Assembly (NCBI GenBank): GCA_024181965.1 | Contig: BQXS01013859.1 | Location: 1-26,945 of the forward strand | DNA: 26,945 bases | Direction of reading: 5' to 3' | Origin: Aduncisulcus paluster | Taxonomy: Eukaryota > Fornicata | Shown here: in pieces, positions 1 to 8,818 of the stretch | Numbering within the stretch: position 1 is the first letter of the stretch | Layout of the letters: each line of letters opens with the position of its first letter | Position numbers and translations under genes: made by a program | Notes under the pieces: model-generated | The model's database searches: none | Seen by the model: the letters and a program-made list of their open reading frames with translations, nothing else | Told to the model about the DNA's origin: nothing

Positions 1-3000
1 CGTTTACGCACATTTGCAGCAGGAGTAGCAACGGGAGTAATAGCTTGAACAATTGGCGGATTACCAGTTCCACTGCAACACAAATTCTCAACATGACCCC
101 ATTCAATTGCTTGTCTTCCACCCTTGACACGTTCTTGAATACGGTCCAAACCGATTGGAATCTGAATAAGATGACGAAACCGATTATTCGTATAACTATT
201 ATTGTCGAAATAAGCAGGAGTCGGAGTGGATTGGAACATAGTTCGAAGAGCAGGGGTAAGGAGATCTGCTTGCAAATACATGGAGAACGCAGACAAAATC
301 TCATCATTCAGAGAGGCCAAACTGCCTCCACGACCAACTCTGACCCCACTACGCTCGGTATCACCATCAGAATCACTCTCAGCTTCACTCTCCTCTTCTT
401 CACGCTCCTCCCGCACAGGCCTCACCCGACGTTTTCCGACAACCAGAGCTCGTCCCTTGTTCTTTGGGGGCCATCCAATCTGTCTCACAACCTTCTCTTG
501 AGCATGCATGAGTGAAGAGAGACAAGCTGCTGCTGATGAGAGTGAGAGACTGGAAGACAGAGAGAAGAGAAGGGCACTGGTTGTGGAATATGAAGAGGCA
601 GTCGGGATGTCAAAGAAATTAAACTCAGAATCCTTTGAATAATCATCCAAATCCTTTGGGATTCTACTTTCTTTCTCTCTTCTCTCACGTTTCATGATCC
701 AATTCTTGAAGGTATCGCTTCTACGATGTGTATGGCATATGGCATTGGCAAGACTATCTCTGAGGGCATCCTGGGCAGCGTGGATATGGGAATTGACTTC
801 CATACAACTCAAATCAATTCCAGACACACATTTTGTCAACTTCTTAAGCATTTTGTTGCTTGCTTCAAAATCCTTGATCTTATCCTCAATCGTCGTAATA
901 TGTCGGCCATTCACAAACACTTCCACGGCTTTCATCCGCTTGTTAACACCACTCCGAGTGGCAATGGATTCTGTGTGATCGGACGTTCCAACCCTTGACA
1001 CAGCGCTTGTGGCACTCCCGTCGGTCGCTTTATCTGTGGATCTTGTTGAGAAAATCTTCTTCCACCTTTCAGAACCCTTGACATGAATCCTGTACTCGCC
1101 AACACTCACTCCATGGAGGAGAGCTAGTTGGTGAATGAAAATACGACGCATTCTGGCAACGCACGTGGCACGTTTACCTGTGTTCTGACGCTGAGAACGG
1201 AAGAATTGAAGGGCTTCAGAGTCGAAATGGCCCTTAAATGGGCTGATCCGTCCCAAACGTCTCACGAAAGTCCCTTCTTCCCATCGTGTGTCTTCTTTAG
1301 AGCCATAGAATGCCATTTCTTTGACAATCTTAGTGTCACTGGCTGCTTTTCGAAGATCTCTGTTCGTTCCCACTCCTCCTTCACTGACACGGGATGCTTT
1401 CTTATTAGGTCCTCCCTTCCTCTTATTTGTAGTCACTCCTTCTTCTTCATCCTTGTTCTTCCGAGTCCCAGGTGCCTTGAAAAAGAAGAGAGCCTCCCCC
1501 AAACTCGGGAATTTCTTATCGATACTCATAGCACTGTCCTTTCGAGTGTACCAGTTCCCTTCTCCAATCAATCGTCCGATCTTATCCTTGTTTCTCCACC
1601 CTCGCCATTGTTTAGTCTTGGAGAATGCACTGTAATCAGGCTCGAGAAGTGAGGGTGGACTTTGGTGTGTCATCGAAAGGAGGATCAATTCGCTCTGAAT
1701 CCAAGGCATCGTGCACACGATCTTACAAAGCCAATTCTTATATAATTTCAGCTTCTCTCCTTTCTCTCTTTGTGTGTCCTTCAGGACAGCCTCTAGAAGA
1801 TATTCGTGGCAGTGACAATCGGCACACCACTTCATAAGCATCCGTTGACCGTGAAGCATGGACTCATACATGCTCATACAATCCCCAATAGGGAGATTGA
1901 GGAGACGAGAGGCTTCATCAGTCTCCGAAGAAGAAGAGTATGGTGATGAATTCTTTGACTTGCTCTTAGACCTACTGCCAACAGAGTGGGATGGATCAGA
2001 TTCTGTCTGGCCAATGGGGATCGTACTTCTCCCGACTGCATGCCATTCTGACTGCGTTGACCGTCTTCGGCTATCAATTATCTCTCTAAAAGCCATTGCA
2101 TCCGTCTTCTCAGCAACTGGAGTCGAAGAAAAGGACGTGGATGAGGAGGAAGCTTCGGGATCTGGACAAAATATAGAACGATCACGTGGAATACATTGGC
2201 CCAGGGGAAATATCACAGGGCATCTGCGCAAAATAAACTTATATCTACGCGTTTTGCTCCTTCGCTTCTCCTCTTCTTCCTCTTCCTCACAGGAATCTTC
2301 GCCATGAATGTCAAACCTGTCTTGGATAGCACCATGCGAAGGAGATGAGGAAGAACAGGAAGAGAGGAAAGAAGAGCGAGACGATAGTTGTCGAGAGGAA
2401 CGAACAGGAATGGACGTTTCTTCTTCCTCTTTTCCTTCCTTTTCATGGAATCCTGAACTTGTTACAATTTCTTGCAAGAGAGCTTCTTCGCGGCCACCAC
2501 TTTTCTCTCTCAATTGACGTTGAGTTCGACGACGCTTCCTCTCCTCTTCCCTCTCCTCGTCTTCAGGCGTCATTCTCTTGGGAATCAGAAGATACATCCC
2601 CTCTGGTGAACAGTGGGGAACAGTCATCTGCGTGTGAATGTTGTTGTACATGATAAAGAAACTACTGGCGTCATCCGCAGGGGGGGCTGGCAAGGGTCCA
2701 CTATCATCAATGGAGGTGTATAAATTGTCGTGGGGAGAAACGGGGAAGGAAGGCAATGAGTGGGTCGAAAGGGAGGGATCGATCTTGCTCCTGAAGGTGT
2801 GGGTAGGCTCGAAGGGAGCAGGAATGCTAGTAGAGGATTTCTCATCCATTCCAGACAGACTCCTTCGATGGGGCTCACTCTTGTCCGAACTAGTGGATGC
2901 GGACGAACGAACACCGCCACTAGAACTGTCACTTCTTTTAAGACGCTGCATTTCCTCGTCTGTGCGTTTGATTGCCACAATATTCCGATAAGATGTCCTA

Positions 3001-4343
3001 ACAGTACTCAAAAGACGAAATACCCGACCAATACGACAGCCAGCCCCATTCATACTAATTGAAAGTGGGTGATGTGAAAGATGCTCCGTGAGAATAAGAC
3101 GTCCGGTCAAACCCCGTGCCCAAGGTTCATTCCCCGATGGAGGTGTCGTGAGGTTGTGCATTATTCTGGGTGAAAGGGGAGACATTACAGGATTATCCTT
3201 CATCGTGAGAGACACACTATAGCCCAGCTGCGGTGGAGGGGGAACATTATCCGAGTTGGGACGAGAAGAATAGTACCCTTTGCGAATAGTTTGGAGAGCC
3301 TTGTGAACAGATCGTTTGGGAAGGACAAAGGGCTCTCTAGATGATGAGTCAACAATATTCTTGGGAATAAGATCACCATTTTTAATAGTTTCATATTCCC
3401 AATCCTCAGGATGAAGGCTCGTAATAGAAGCTTGATCGTCTGACTTGTGAATTTTGGTTGGAAGCGGTATATCTTCACATACACTTATTTGTTTGTTCAG
3501 AGTAGCAGCGAAATTGCCAATATCTTCGTCGATAGCTGAGTCATCTGGAGTGGATGAGGAAAACATTTCTTTCTCTTTACGATATATGGATAAAAGTTTA
3601 TCGTATCTAGATTTTGGATGATCTGTAGTTTTATGGCGGATTTCACTCTTAGATTCTTTTCGATCATGAAGTAATTCATCGGCTTCTCTCCAGAGTTCTT
3701 GAGCTGTCAGAGCAGCCCACATATCAATTATTTTTTTACGTTGGCTGGCATTTCTACCTTCTTTTATGTGATTTACATGCATTTGTACAACAGCAGCAAC
3801 TCCATGCGGGGATCTTTTTGGTCGGTGAAAATCATCTGTTCCAATACCACTAGAAATAACATATTTATCAGGTGGAAGTTGCCTTATGATCTTATCAATG
3901 ATTCTACTATGAGGAATGGCGGTCATTTTGTTAAAAAACCCAGGCTCTGAAATAACATTCTTTGTAGCTCCATAAAACGCTCTAATAGTGGTTTTTAGGA
4001 GATGATCAAGGCTGGATTCTCTTAAGGAATCTCGATAATATCCATAATCGCCAAGATTAAGAAAAGATTCAAAAGATATGTGAGGTTCTACAAAAGGTAA
4101 GAGAGATGTATTATCTTGGGGGTTTTGACATGGTTTTTCTTCCTCTCGAGATTTTAATATATATTGGGGATTAATAATTTCAGTTAAATCGTCATCAATA
4201 TGCTGATCTATCGTCTTGGAGACATCATCTTCCTTATCAGGAATAGGAGGTTTAATAATGGATTTGAAATCCTCAAAAACTCTCAATAATTCATTTCTAC
4301 TTTCCAATTTCACACGAAGATCAGATTTGCTCCCCGTGTTCAT
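1..4343 (-). CDS. TAF1-like protein (TFIID subunit 1, DUF3591 region), partial at 3' end
   Basis: The frame starts at the ATG at 4343-4341, the first ATG after an in-frame TAG near 4473, and stays open for 1447 codons to the window edge, so the C-terminus is missing. No domain search was possible; the call rests on motif order. Seen: DWEYE at residue 314; GRLILTEHLSHHP at 414 (the TAF1 block where a short strand is followed by HPP-type residues); NNIHTQM at 567 leading to YLLIPKRM; YKFILRRCPVIFPLGQ at 701; a GV-E-RW block at about 1078. These occur in the order expected for the TAF1 core (DUF3591), which scaffolds TFIID with TAF7 and contacts promoter DNA in the nucleus. Long Ser/Glu-rich insertions separate the blocks. 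No bromodomain is seen, but it would lie beyond the edge. The open frame is near certain; the TAF1 identity is moderate. Confidence 0.62.
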   Translation of the reverse strand, partial: MNTGSKSDLRVKLESRNELLRVFEDFKSIIKPPIPDKEDDVSKTIDQHIDDDLTEIINPQYILKSREEEKPCQNPQDNTSLLPFVEPHISFESFLNLGDYGYYRDSLRESSLDHLLKTTIRAFYGATKNVISEPGFFNKMTAIPHSRIIDKIIRQLPPDKYVISSGIGTDDFHRPKRSPHGVAAVVQMHVNHIKEGRNASQRKKIIDMWAALTAQELWREADELLHDRKESKSEIRHKTTDHPKSRYDKLLSIYRKEKEMFSSSTPDDSAIDEDIGNFAATLNKQISVCEDIPLPTKIHKSDDQASITSLHPEDWEYETIKNGDLIPKNIVDSSSREPFVLPKRSVHKALQTIRKGYYSSRPNSDNVPPPPQLGYSVSLTMKDNPVMSPLSPRIMHNLTTPPSGNEPWARGLTGRLILTEHLSHHPLSISMNGAGCRIGRVFRLLSTVRTSYRNIVAIKRTDEEMQRLKRSDSSSGGVRSSASTSSDKSEPHRRSLSGMDEKSSTSIPAPFEPTHTFRSKIDPSLSTHSLPSFPVSPHDNLYTSIDDSGPLPAPPADDASSFFIMYNNIHTQMTVPHCSPEGMYLLIPKRMTPEDEEREEERKRRRTQRQLREKSGGREEALLQEIVTSSGFHEKEGKEEEETSIPVRSSRQLSSRSSFLSSCSSSSPSHGAIQDRFDIHGEDSCEEEEEEEKRRSKTRRYKFILRRCPVIFPLGQCIPRDRSIFCPDPEASSSSTSFSSTPVAEKTDAMAFREIIDSRRRSTQSEWHAVGRSTIPIGQTESDPSHSVGSRSKSKSKNSSPYSSSSETDEASRLLNLPIGDCMSMYESMLHGQRMLMKWCADCHCHEYLLEAVLKDTQREKGEKLKLYKNWLCKIVCTMPWIQSELILLSMTHQSPPSLLEPDYSAFSKTKQWRGWRNKDKIGRLIGEGNWYTRKDSAMSIDKKFPSLGEALFFFKAPGTRKNKDEEEGVTTNKRKGGPNKKASRVSEGGVGTNRDLRKAASDTKIVKEMAFYGSKEDTRWEEGTFVRRLGRISPFKGHFDSEALQFFRSQRQNTGKRATCVARMRRIFIHQLALLHGVSVGEYRIHVKGSERWKKIFSTRSTDKATDGSATSAVSRVGTSDHTESIATRSGVNKRMKAVEVFVNGRHITTIEDKIKDFEASNKMLKKLTKCVSGIDLSCMEVNSHIHAAQDALRDSLANAICHTHRRSDTFKNWIMKRERREKESRIPKDLDDYSKDSEFNFFDIPTASSYSTTSALLFSLSSSLSLSSAAACLSSLMHAQEKVVRQIGWPPKNKGRALVVGKRRVRPVREEREEEESEAESDSDGDTERSGVRVGRGGSLASLNDEILSAFSMYLQADLLTPALRTMFQSTPTPAYFDNNSYTNNRFRHLIQIPIGLDRIQERVKGGRQAIEWGHVENLCCSGTGNPPIVQAITPVATPAANVRK

Positions 4344-4491
4344 TGTGATGAAAGCAAAACGAGGATTGAAAAATTGTTTCGTGATTAATGGCAATAAAAT
4401 CAGCTTAAAATGAATAACTGACAAAAATTGATTCAAAAAAATGGACAACAATATATAAGATGCTTTATTCTATCAACATCAACAGGGAATC
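4344..4491. other. Short intergenic spacer with possible poly(A) signal
   Basis: AT-rich spacer of 148 bases between two minus-strand genes in tandem. It holds the 3' flank of the ZC3H15-like gene and the promoter side of the TAF1-like gene. On the minus strand an AATAAA hexamer sits at 4469-4464, about 22 bases after the TAG stop, and may be its polyadenylation signal; whether this lineage uses that hexamer is unknown. The TAF1-like frame itself is open back to a TAG near 4473 without an ATG. Confidence 0.4.
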
Positions 4492-5499
4492 CTACTTTTC
4501 TTCTTCGTCTTCTTCTTTCCTCCTTTCAAACTGATCAAATGCATCTCTTCCCTCATCTTCATCTCCATCATCTAACAAAGACTCATCAATAACAAACATA
4601 CTCCTTCCACTGAGACCAAGAAGACGAGCGAATTTGTTCTTACTACTTTTTCTCTTCTTTTCAAGGGCTTGTTCTTTCTCATCGGCCTCTCGCTTCCGCT
4701 TTTCAATCCTTTCAGCCTTCCATTTGGCAAAGGTCTCAGGATTAACAGGTGTTCCTCCAATAATATGTTTTCTAAGCTCTTCAATTTGTTTTGTAAGGTT
4801 TTCCATGTCAGCCCAACGTTCTTTCTCCGTCTTTTTAACTTTTGAATCGTCGTCAGCAACACGAAGCGTTACACCACGGGGAAGAGCGTGAGTAAAATGA
4901 CATTTATCTCCATTGGGACATTTCCATCTCCTTCCAAAGGTTCCTTTCTCAATGGCATCAAGAAAATGAGGACATACTTTTTGGGATTGGGGCAAATTAA
5001 CCTTGAATCCTCTCCCTTGAGCATCTTCCTCTTCCTCCTCAGCAGCAGCTTTAATAATACGTTTGTCAACATATAGAGACGCACGTTTTTTCTTTTCAAG
5101 GTCTAAATCATGGGAATATTTACATCTATCTCCTTTGGTACACATTCCATGCTTAAAAAATTCACACAACACATCTTTGGGATTTTGTCCTTCTTTCAAG
5201 GGGGGTTGTACGATAGTTGAACGGAGAAGACGGGCCATTTGTTCTAACCTAAGCTTTTCCTTCTTTGCCTCAGCCTCAGCAGATTGGGCGGCAGCAAGAG
5301 AAATACCCTTTTTAGCGGCACCGGCAGCACCGATTTTATATTTTGAATCAATTTGATGCTTTACATGGGCAATTTCTTTCTGAATTCTCTTGCTTTTCTT
5401 CTTATTTTTCAACCCAAAGGTTAGATCTTGAAACTTCTGGTTAGCTTCCTTTTTCAGAACTTTAGAACTTGGTCCTTTTGATCCTCCTTTCTTGGCCAT
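4492..5499 (-). CDS. CCCH zinc-finger protein ZC3H15/DFRP1 (Tma46-like)
   Basis: A 335-residue cytosolic protein of the ZC3H15/DFRP1/Tma46 family, which binds and stabilises the translational GTPase DRG1 (Rbg1 in yeast) and associates with ribosomes. The N-terminus is Lys-rich and carries the family signature DLTFGLKNKKKSK at residues 25-37. Two CCCH fingers follow: C112-X7-C120-X5-C126-X3-H130 and C176-X17-C194-X5-C200-X3-H204, the second ending in the typical HALPRGV. A coiled, Lys/Glu-rich segment runs through about residues 225-290, and the C-terminus is strongly acidic. The start is an ATG giving MAKKGG, close to family N-termini, and the stop is TAG. It has no introns and is divergent from IFT38 across 334 bases. 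The DRG1 partner is not in this window. Identity is confident from finger spacing and flanking sequence. Confidence 0.93.
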   Translation of the reverse strand: MAKKGGSKGPSSKVLKKEANQKFQDLTFGLKNKKKSKRIQKEIAHVKHQIDSKYKIGAAGAAKKGISLAAAQSAEAEAKKEKLRLEQMARLLRSTIVQPPLKEGQNPKDVLCEFFKHGMCTKGDRCKYSHDLDLEKKKRASLYVDKRIIKAAAEEEEEDAQGRGFKVNLPQSQKVCPHFLDAIEKGTFGRRWKCPNGDKCHFTHALPRGVTLRVADDDSKVKKTEKERWADMENLTKQIEELRKHIIGGTPVNPETFAKWKAERIEKRKREADEKEQALEKKRKSSKNKFARLLGLSGRSMFVIDESLLDDGDEDEGRDAFDQFERRKEEDEEEK

Positions 5500-5833
5500 A
5501 TTTTTCTCTCTCTTCTTAACCTCAAGACAAAAGGAAAGGAATGATTGAGATTGTGTAGACAGTTGATGGAAGAATTAGAATAAATGAACACAATAGGGGG
5601 ATATTTTTGAGTTGATATTGAGTTGTAGAATTTTTTTAACCACATAAATATTGAATTTTATTTTATCCTAATCCCGCAGGAAAAACTTGCCCTATCATCG
5701 CTTTCGGAATGTTTTTGGATAAAAACCTCATTGATAATATTAAAATACACCAATATCTACTCGTACTATACCAACAATATTTGGATAGAATGTCATGAAA
5801 TCGATTCCGATCTTTTGTTTCACTATCCACCTC
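5500..5833. promoter_or_regulatory. Divergent upstream region (ZC3H15-like / IFT38)
   Basis: This 334-base gap separates the start codons of two divergent genes and must contain both 5' flanks. It is AT-rich with T and A runs. I found no tRNA-like B box, no long open frame that is not a shadow, and no repeat. No promoter element can be named from sequence alone, since the core promoter motifs of this lineage are unknown to me. Confidence 0.45.
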
Positions 5834-7232
5834 ATGTCCTATCGACAGATTATTAGTATGTTGCCCATTTCATATTTTACCGTGTTTTATAAATTTTACC
5901 TCAATTTATATTGTATTTCTGATTGTTTCTCGTGTTGAATTAGAATTTAGAGAACATATATTTACTCTGGGATATACTCAGTTTATTTCTTTAGATGCAT
6001 TCAAAAATCCGAATTTTAAATTAATGAAAGATCTTTTGTGCTTTCTCCTTAAAAAATATAGCGCTAGCCATGTAATACCTGAAGATATTTCTACAGAGGA
6101 TGACAGGATTTTTTTTGTGACAACAGCTGTTCAGTTAATTGCTTCTAAGTTGCATTTACGATTGTCGCCTAAGTCTTTATATCGGTCAGATAAAAATTGT
6201 GTGAAGGAATTGATTAAGCTCTCTGAGCCTCTCTATAAGGCATTGATGATGACTGAATCAGTATCAAAAGATATTATTACTCTTCGTGATGGGTATAAAA
6301 CTGGTGGGGAAGAACATTCCCTTGTATACCCGTCCCCAATGGACATTGAGAGGGCTCGTGTTTTGAGCTCAGAAATAACGAAAGATTCTGCAAATATAAA
6401 TAACTTGCTGAAAGAAACTCAGGAAACTGAGGCGGCTTTGAGTCGATCTTTGACGAAGCACACAGATTATGCAACCGTCCAGTCCGTGATTAAATTGAGG
6501 ATTCAGTCCCTTGAAATGAGTACAAAAAGGGACGAAGAAGAGATATTATCCGCCAAAAGGGATCTTGAAGAACTTCAATCACGGTTACAGCATAGAACCA
6601 CGGAATTATCCCGGGCTTCCGAAAGACTTCAAACTCTTCGTTGTGTTAAGGCCCCATATGCCGATGAGCTTATTGGCGTTCAACGTGAGCTAAGTAAGTT
6701 ACACTCAGAGTATACGATGAAGTTTATGGCCCTCCAAGGTCTTGAAGATGATATGAGGCTCCAGGAGGAAGAAGAAGGTAAGAAACGGATGAACGCCAAC
6801 AAAGAACTCCTTATGATCCGTAAACAAGTTCGAGCTGAACAAATGGATATGTTTACGCATGTTGCAGATGTTCCAGCCTCTGACTTTGGTATGATTGTCG
6901 TCAATGATGATCGGGATGATTTTCACCTTGATGATGACGATGAAAAGCCATTAAATTATCCAGATTTCGATGATCATGAGGAAAGGAAGGGTTTGATGCG
7001 AGAGAGCGAGAGTGGAAGAACTCGGTTAGAGCGGAGAAGAGATATGCCCGCCATGGCCGAATTAGATGAATTTACAATGCCGGAAACTAAGGTTCAGGGG
7101 ACTTTATTTGATGATGATATGGGAGATGTTGATTATGATGATGCAAATGCCTATCAACCAGATGGATTTGGACCTGGATTGGACGAATCTATTGGAAATG
7201 CACTTCTTGATGATGCTGATGATTCATTTTAA
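5834..7232 (+). CDS. IFT38: Intraflagellar transport protein IFT38 (CLUAP1), two exons
   Basis: Joined exons 5834-5855 and 5944-7232 encode 436 residues; human CLUAP1 is about 413. IFT38 is an IFT-B2 (peripheral) subunit that works with IFT20 and other IFT-B2 proteins in anterograde transport along the axoneme. The first ATG of exon 2 (6024) would drop the first 34 residues; splicing restores the family N-terminus MSYR, then LGYTQFISLDAFKNPNF, which lines up without gaps with CLUAP1. The N-terminal calponin-homology-like domain (about 1-130) contains IPEDISTEDDRIFF and a VKEL block. Residues about 155-300 are heptad-rich coiled coil, the expected partner-binding region. The C-terminal tail is Asp/Glu-rich and unstructured. 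The stop is TAA. Its presence argues that the organism builds cilia or flagella. Confidence 0.94.
5856..5943 (+). other. Spliceosomal intron in IFT38 (88 bases)
   Basis: The donor is GTATGT at 5856-5861 and the acceptor is TAG ending at 5943. It splits a codon after its first base. Splicing gives residues 1-10 MSYRQIIKFR, aligned with the conserved CLUAP1 start; reading through the intron does not. The intron is AT-rich with no strong polypyrimidine tract. Confidence 0.88.
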
Positions 7233-7477
7233 GAATAATATCATTATTTTGCTTGAGAGTCTTGAAGATTTCGAAACAAATTAGAATAAAATTATGTATC
7301 AAATCTACACCTAAGAAACAAAAACTAAAAAATTCTATTTTTAGAAATTCTATTTTTAGAACTTATAGATTCAATTTCCCATTTTAAGAAAAATATATTT
7401 ATAAAAACCCAAAATTAATCAGATTTTGTCTTTCACAACATAAGAAAAACCCATGAAAGAAGATTCAATATTACTCA
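7233..7477. other. Convergent 3' intergenic region
   Basis: 245 AT-rich bases between the 3' ends of IFT38 (plus) and the beta-propeller gene (minus). A plus-strand AATAAA at 7285-7290 lies about 52 bases after the IFT38 stop and could serve as its poly(A) signal. A 15-base tandem duplication is present at 7330-7359. No gene is seen. Confidence 0.4.
7330..7359 (+). repeat. 15-base tandem repeat, two copies
   Basis: AAATTCTATTTTTAG occurs twice head to tail at 7330-7344 and 7345-7359, in the non-coding gap. It is likely simple replication slippage in AT-rich DNA. Confidence 0.85.
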
Positions 7478-8650
7478 TTATTCATGTGCTGCATGTCTTC
7501 TCTTCCCTTTTTTCTTCTCAAAAAGTGTGGAAGATGATTCTGGATTCGTTTCAAACCCCTCAATAGAAGGACAACATTCACTGATACGACCATCTTCAGA
7601 AATAGTTATGAAGGACACCTTGTCTGCTTTATATACAACAAAAGAATCATCAATGCATGGGTAAATATAAGTGTTTAAAGTATATGGCGATAATATAACT
7701 TTTTTTGTTCGAATGGAAAAGAGCATAATATTTCCTTCAGTTGACATGAAATATCCCAGCTCATCGGATAAAAATTTAACAGAATCTGAAAATAAAGCTC
7801 CTTTTAATTTCATTATTTCCTTCATTGAAGGCTTAATGGCGTCCCAATGAGATGTATCCATAATAGATGCTTGTGAGAAACTATTTATCGAACAATACAT
7901 CCCATTGGGAGAGAATCTGGGAAATGCACCCATGGATGAAGCACAAATACACTCTTTTGTTGTAATTTTGTTATCATGAATTGATTTAAACAGGCTCAAG
8001 TCTAAAATATCTGATCTTCCTTCATCATCAGTGAAAATAACAATATGATCTTTGTCAGTTTGAAGACTTACTGCAGCCATATCATCCATATTCAAAATAA
8101 TTCGCCCACTAGAATCATATATTCCACTTGAATATTCATTCCCAGCAACAAACATTGAACCACAAGCTATTCCAACAGTGAATTCACCATCAACCGTTAT
8201 CGATGTCATATTGCCAATATTAAAAATTTTAAGACTGGTATTAAATGAAAATGATATAACTCCTACATTACAATCACATAACGAAGAGGATATAGAAGGA
8301 TATGTGCTATTTCTGGTGGTCTCAAGTTTGAAAAGACGATTGGTAAAAGTATCGAGGAAACAAGTAAAATGATTCTCATCGTGAATACATAAACAAAAGC
8401 TAATATATCGATTTTTCAGAGAAAAGTCAACATTTTCAATTGATTTATACGAAAAAGGAAGAGAAAATTCAGCAACCTCTGAAGATGTATTGATAACGAA
8501 AAATGTTTTTTTCTCTTTTTCTATTGATGATGTAATTGCAATGAAAGGTTTAAATTGAGAAATAATCCAATTATTTGACATTTTAGAAAACAAAGCCGTT
8601 GAACGAGTTATTCCGACTTTGATACATGATTCTAATTTAATTTCTTCCAT
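7478..8650 (-). CDS. Probable WD40-like beta-propeller protein, function unknown
   Basis: A 390-residue intronless frame from ATG to TAA. I do not recognise it by name. The sequence is a series of short beta-strand pairs with small turns (for example FFVINTSSEV, SFSFNTSLKIFNIG, HIVIFTDDEGRSDILDL, FPRFSPNGMYCSINS), including one FSPNG turn typical of WD40 repeats, spaced roughly 40-50 residues apart. That suggests a single seven-bladed propeller with diverged blades filling about residues 20-360. The C-terminal 20 residues are basic (KKKGKRRHAAH) and may be a nuclear or RNA-contacting tail. There is no signal peptide or membrane segment. Swd2/WDR82-type propellers have a similar length, but no specific motif supports that choice. 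It lies downstream of and on the same strand as the 657-residue gene, 168 bases away. Confidence 0.72.
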   Translation of the reverse strand: MEEIKLESCIKVGITRSTALFSKMSNNWIISQFKPFIAITSSIEKEKKTFFVINTSSEVAEFSLPFSYKSIENVDFSLKNRYISFCLCIHDENHFTCFLDTFTNRLFKLETTRNSTYPSISSSLCDCNVGVISFSFNTSLKIFNIGNMTSITVDGEFTVGIACGSMFVAGNEYSSGIYDSSGRIILNMDDMAAVSLQTDKDHIVIFTDDEGRSDILDLSLFKSIHDNKITTKECICASSMGAFPRFSPNGMYCSINSFSQASIMDTSHWDAIKPSMKEIMKLKGALFSDSVKFLSDELGYFMSTEGNIMLFSIRTKKVILSPYTLNTYIYPCIDDSFVVYKADKVSFITISEDGRISECCPSIEGFETNPESSSTLFEKKKGKRRHAAHE

Positions 8651-8818
8651 ATTATATTGATTAATTGTATTTTATCGTTTTAATACGTTTTGATGTTGGC
8701 AAACCTGGATCTTTGGAATACAATTTCAAATCGGCTTCGCCGAAGCCACAATCGGCGATTGTTAAATTTTTTGAGATCAGATAAATTCAATCGCGATATC
8801 CCCAAACATTTAGTTTAC
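8651..8818. promoter_or_regulatory. Spacer with paired perfect hairpins
   Basis: This 168-base spacer between two minus-strand genes holds two adjacent perfect inverted repeats: GGCTTC-GCC-GAAGCC at 8733-8747 and ACAATC-GGC-GATTGT at 8748-8762, followed on the plus strand by a T run. The three-base loops GCC and GGC are complementary to each other. The element could act in the 3' UTR of the upstream gene or as a DNA site before the downstream gene; function is unknown. Confidence 0.5.

Noticed and set aside
1128-1652. 174-codon plus-strand frame, and other plus-strand frames at 45-515, 694-998, 1858-2307 and 2638-2991
   Set aside because: All lie antisense to the continuous 1447-codon TAF1-like frame and have low-complexity, Ser/Leu/Phe-rich products typical of shadow frames.
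7478-8650. Naming the propeller protein Swd2/WDR82
   Set aside because: Length and fold would fit, but blade sequences are too diverged and no diagnostic motif is visible.
8731-8762. A tRNA or small RNA gene at the twin hairpins
   Set aside because: No acceptor stem, T-loop GTTC motif or A/B box; the stems are only six pairs long.
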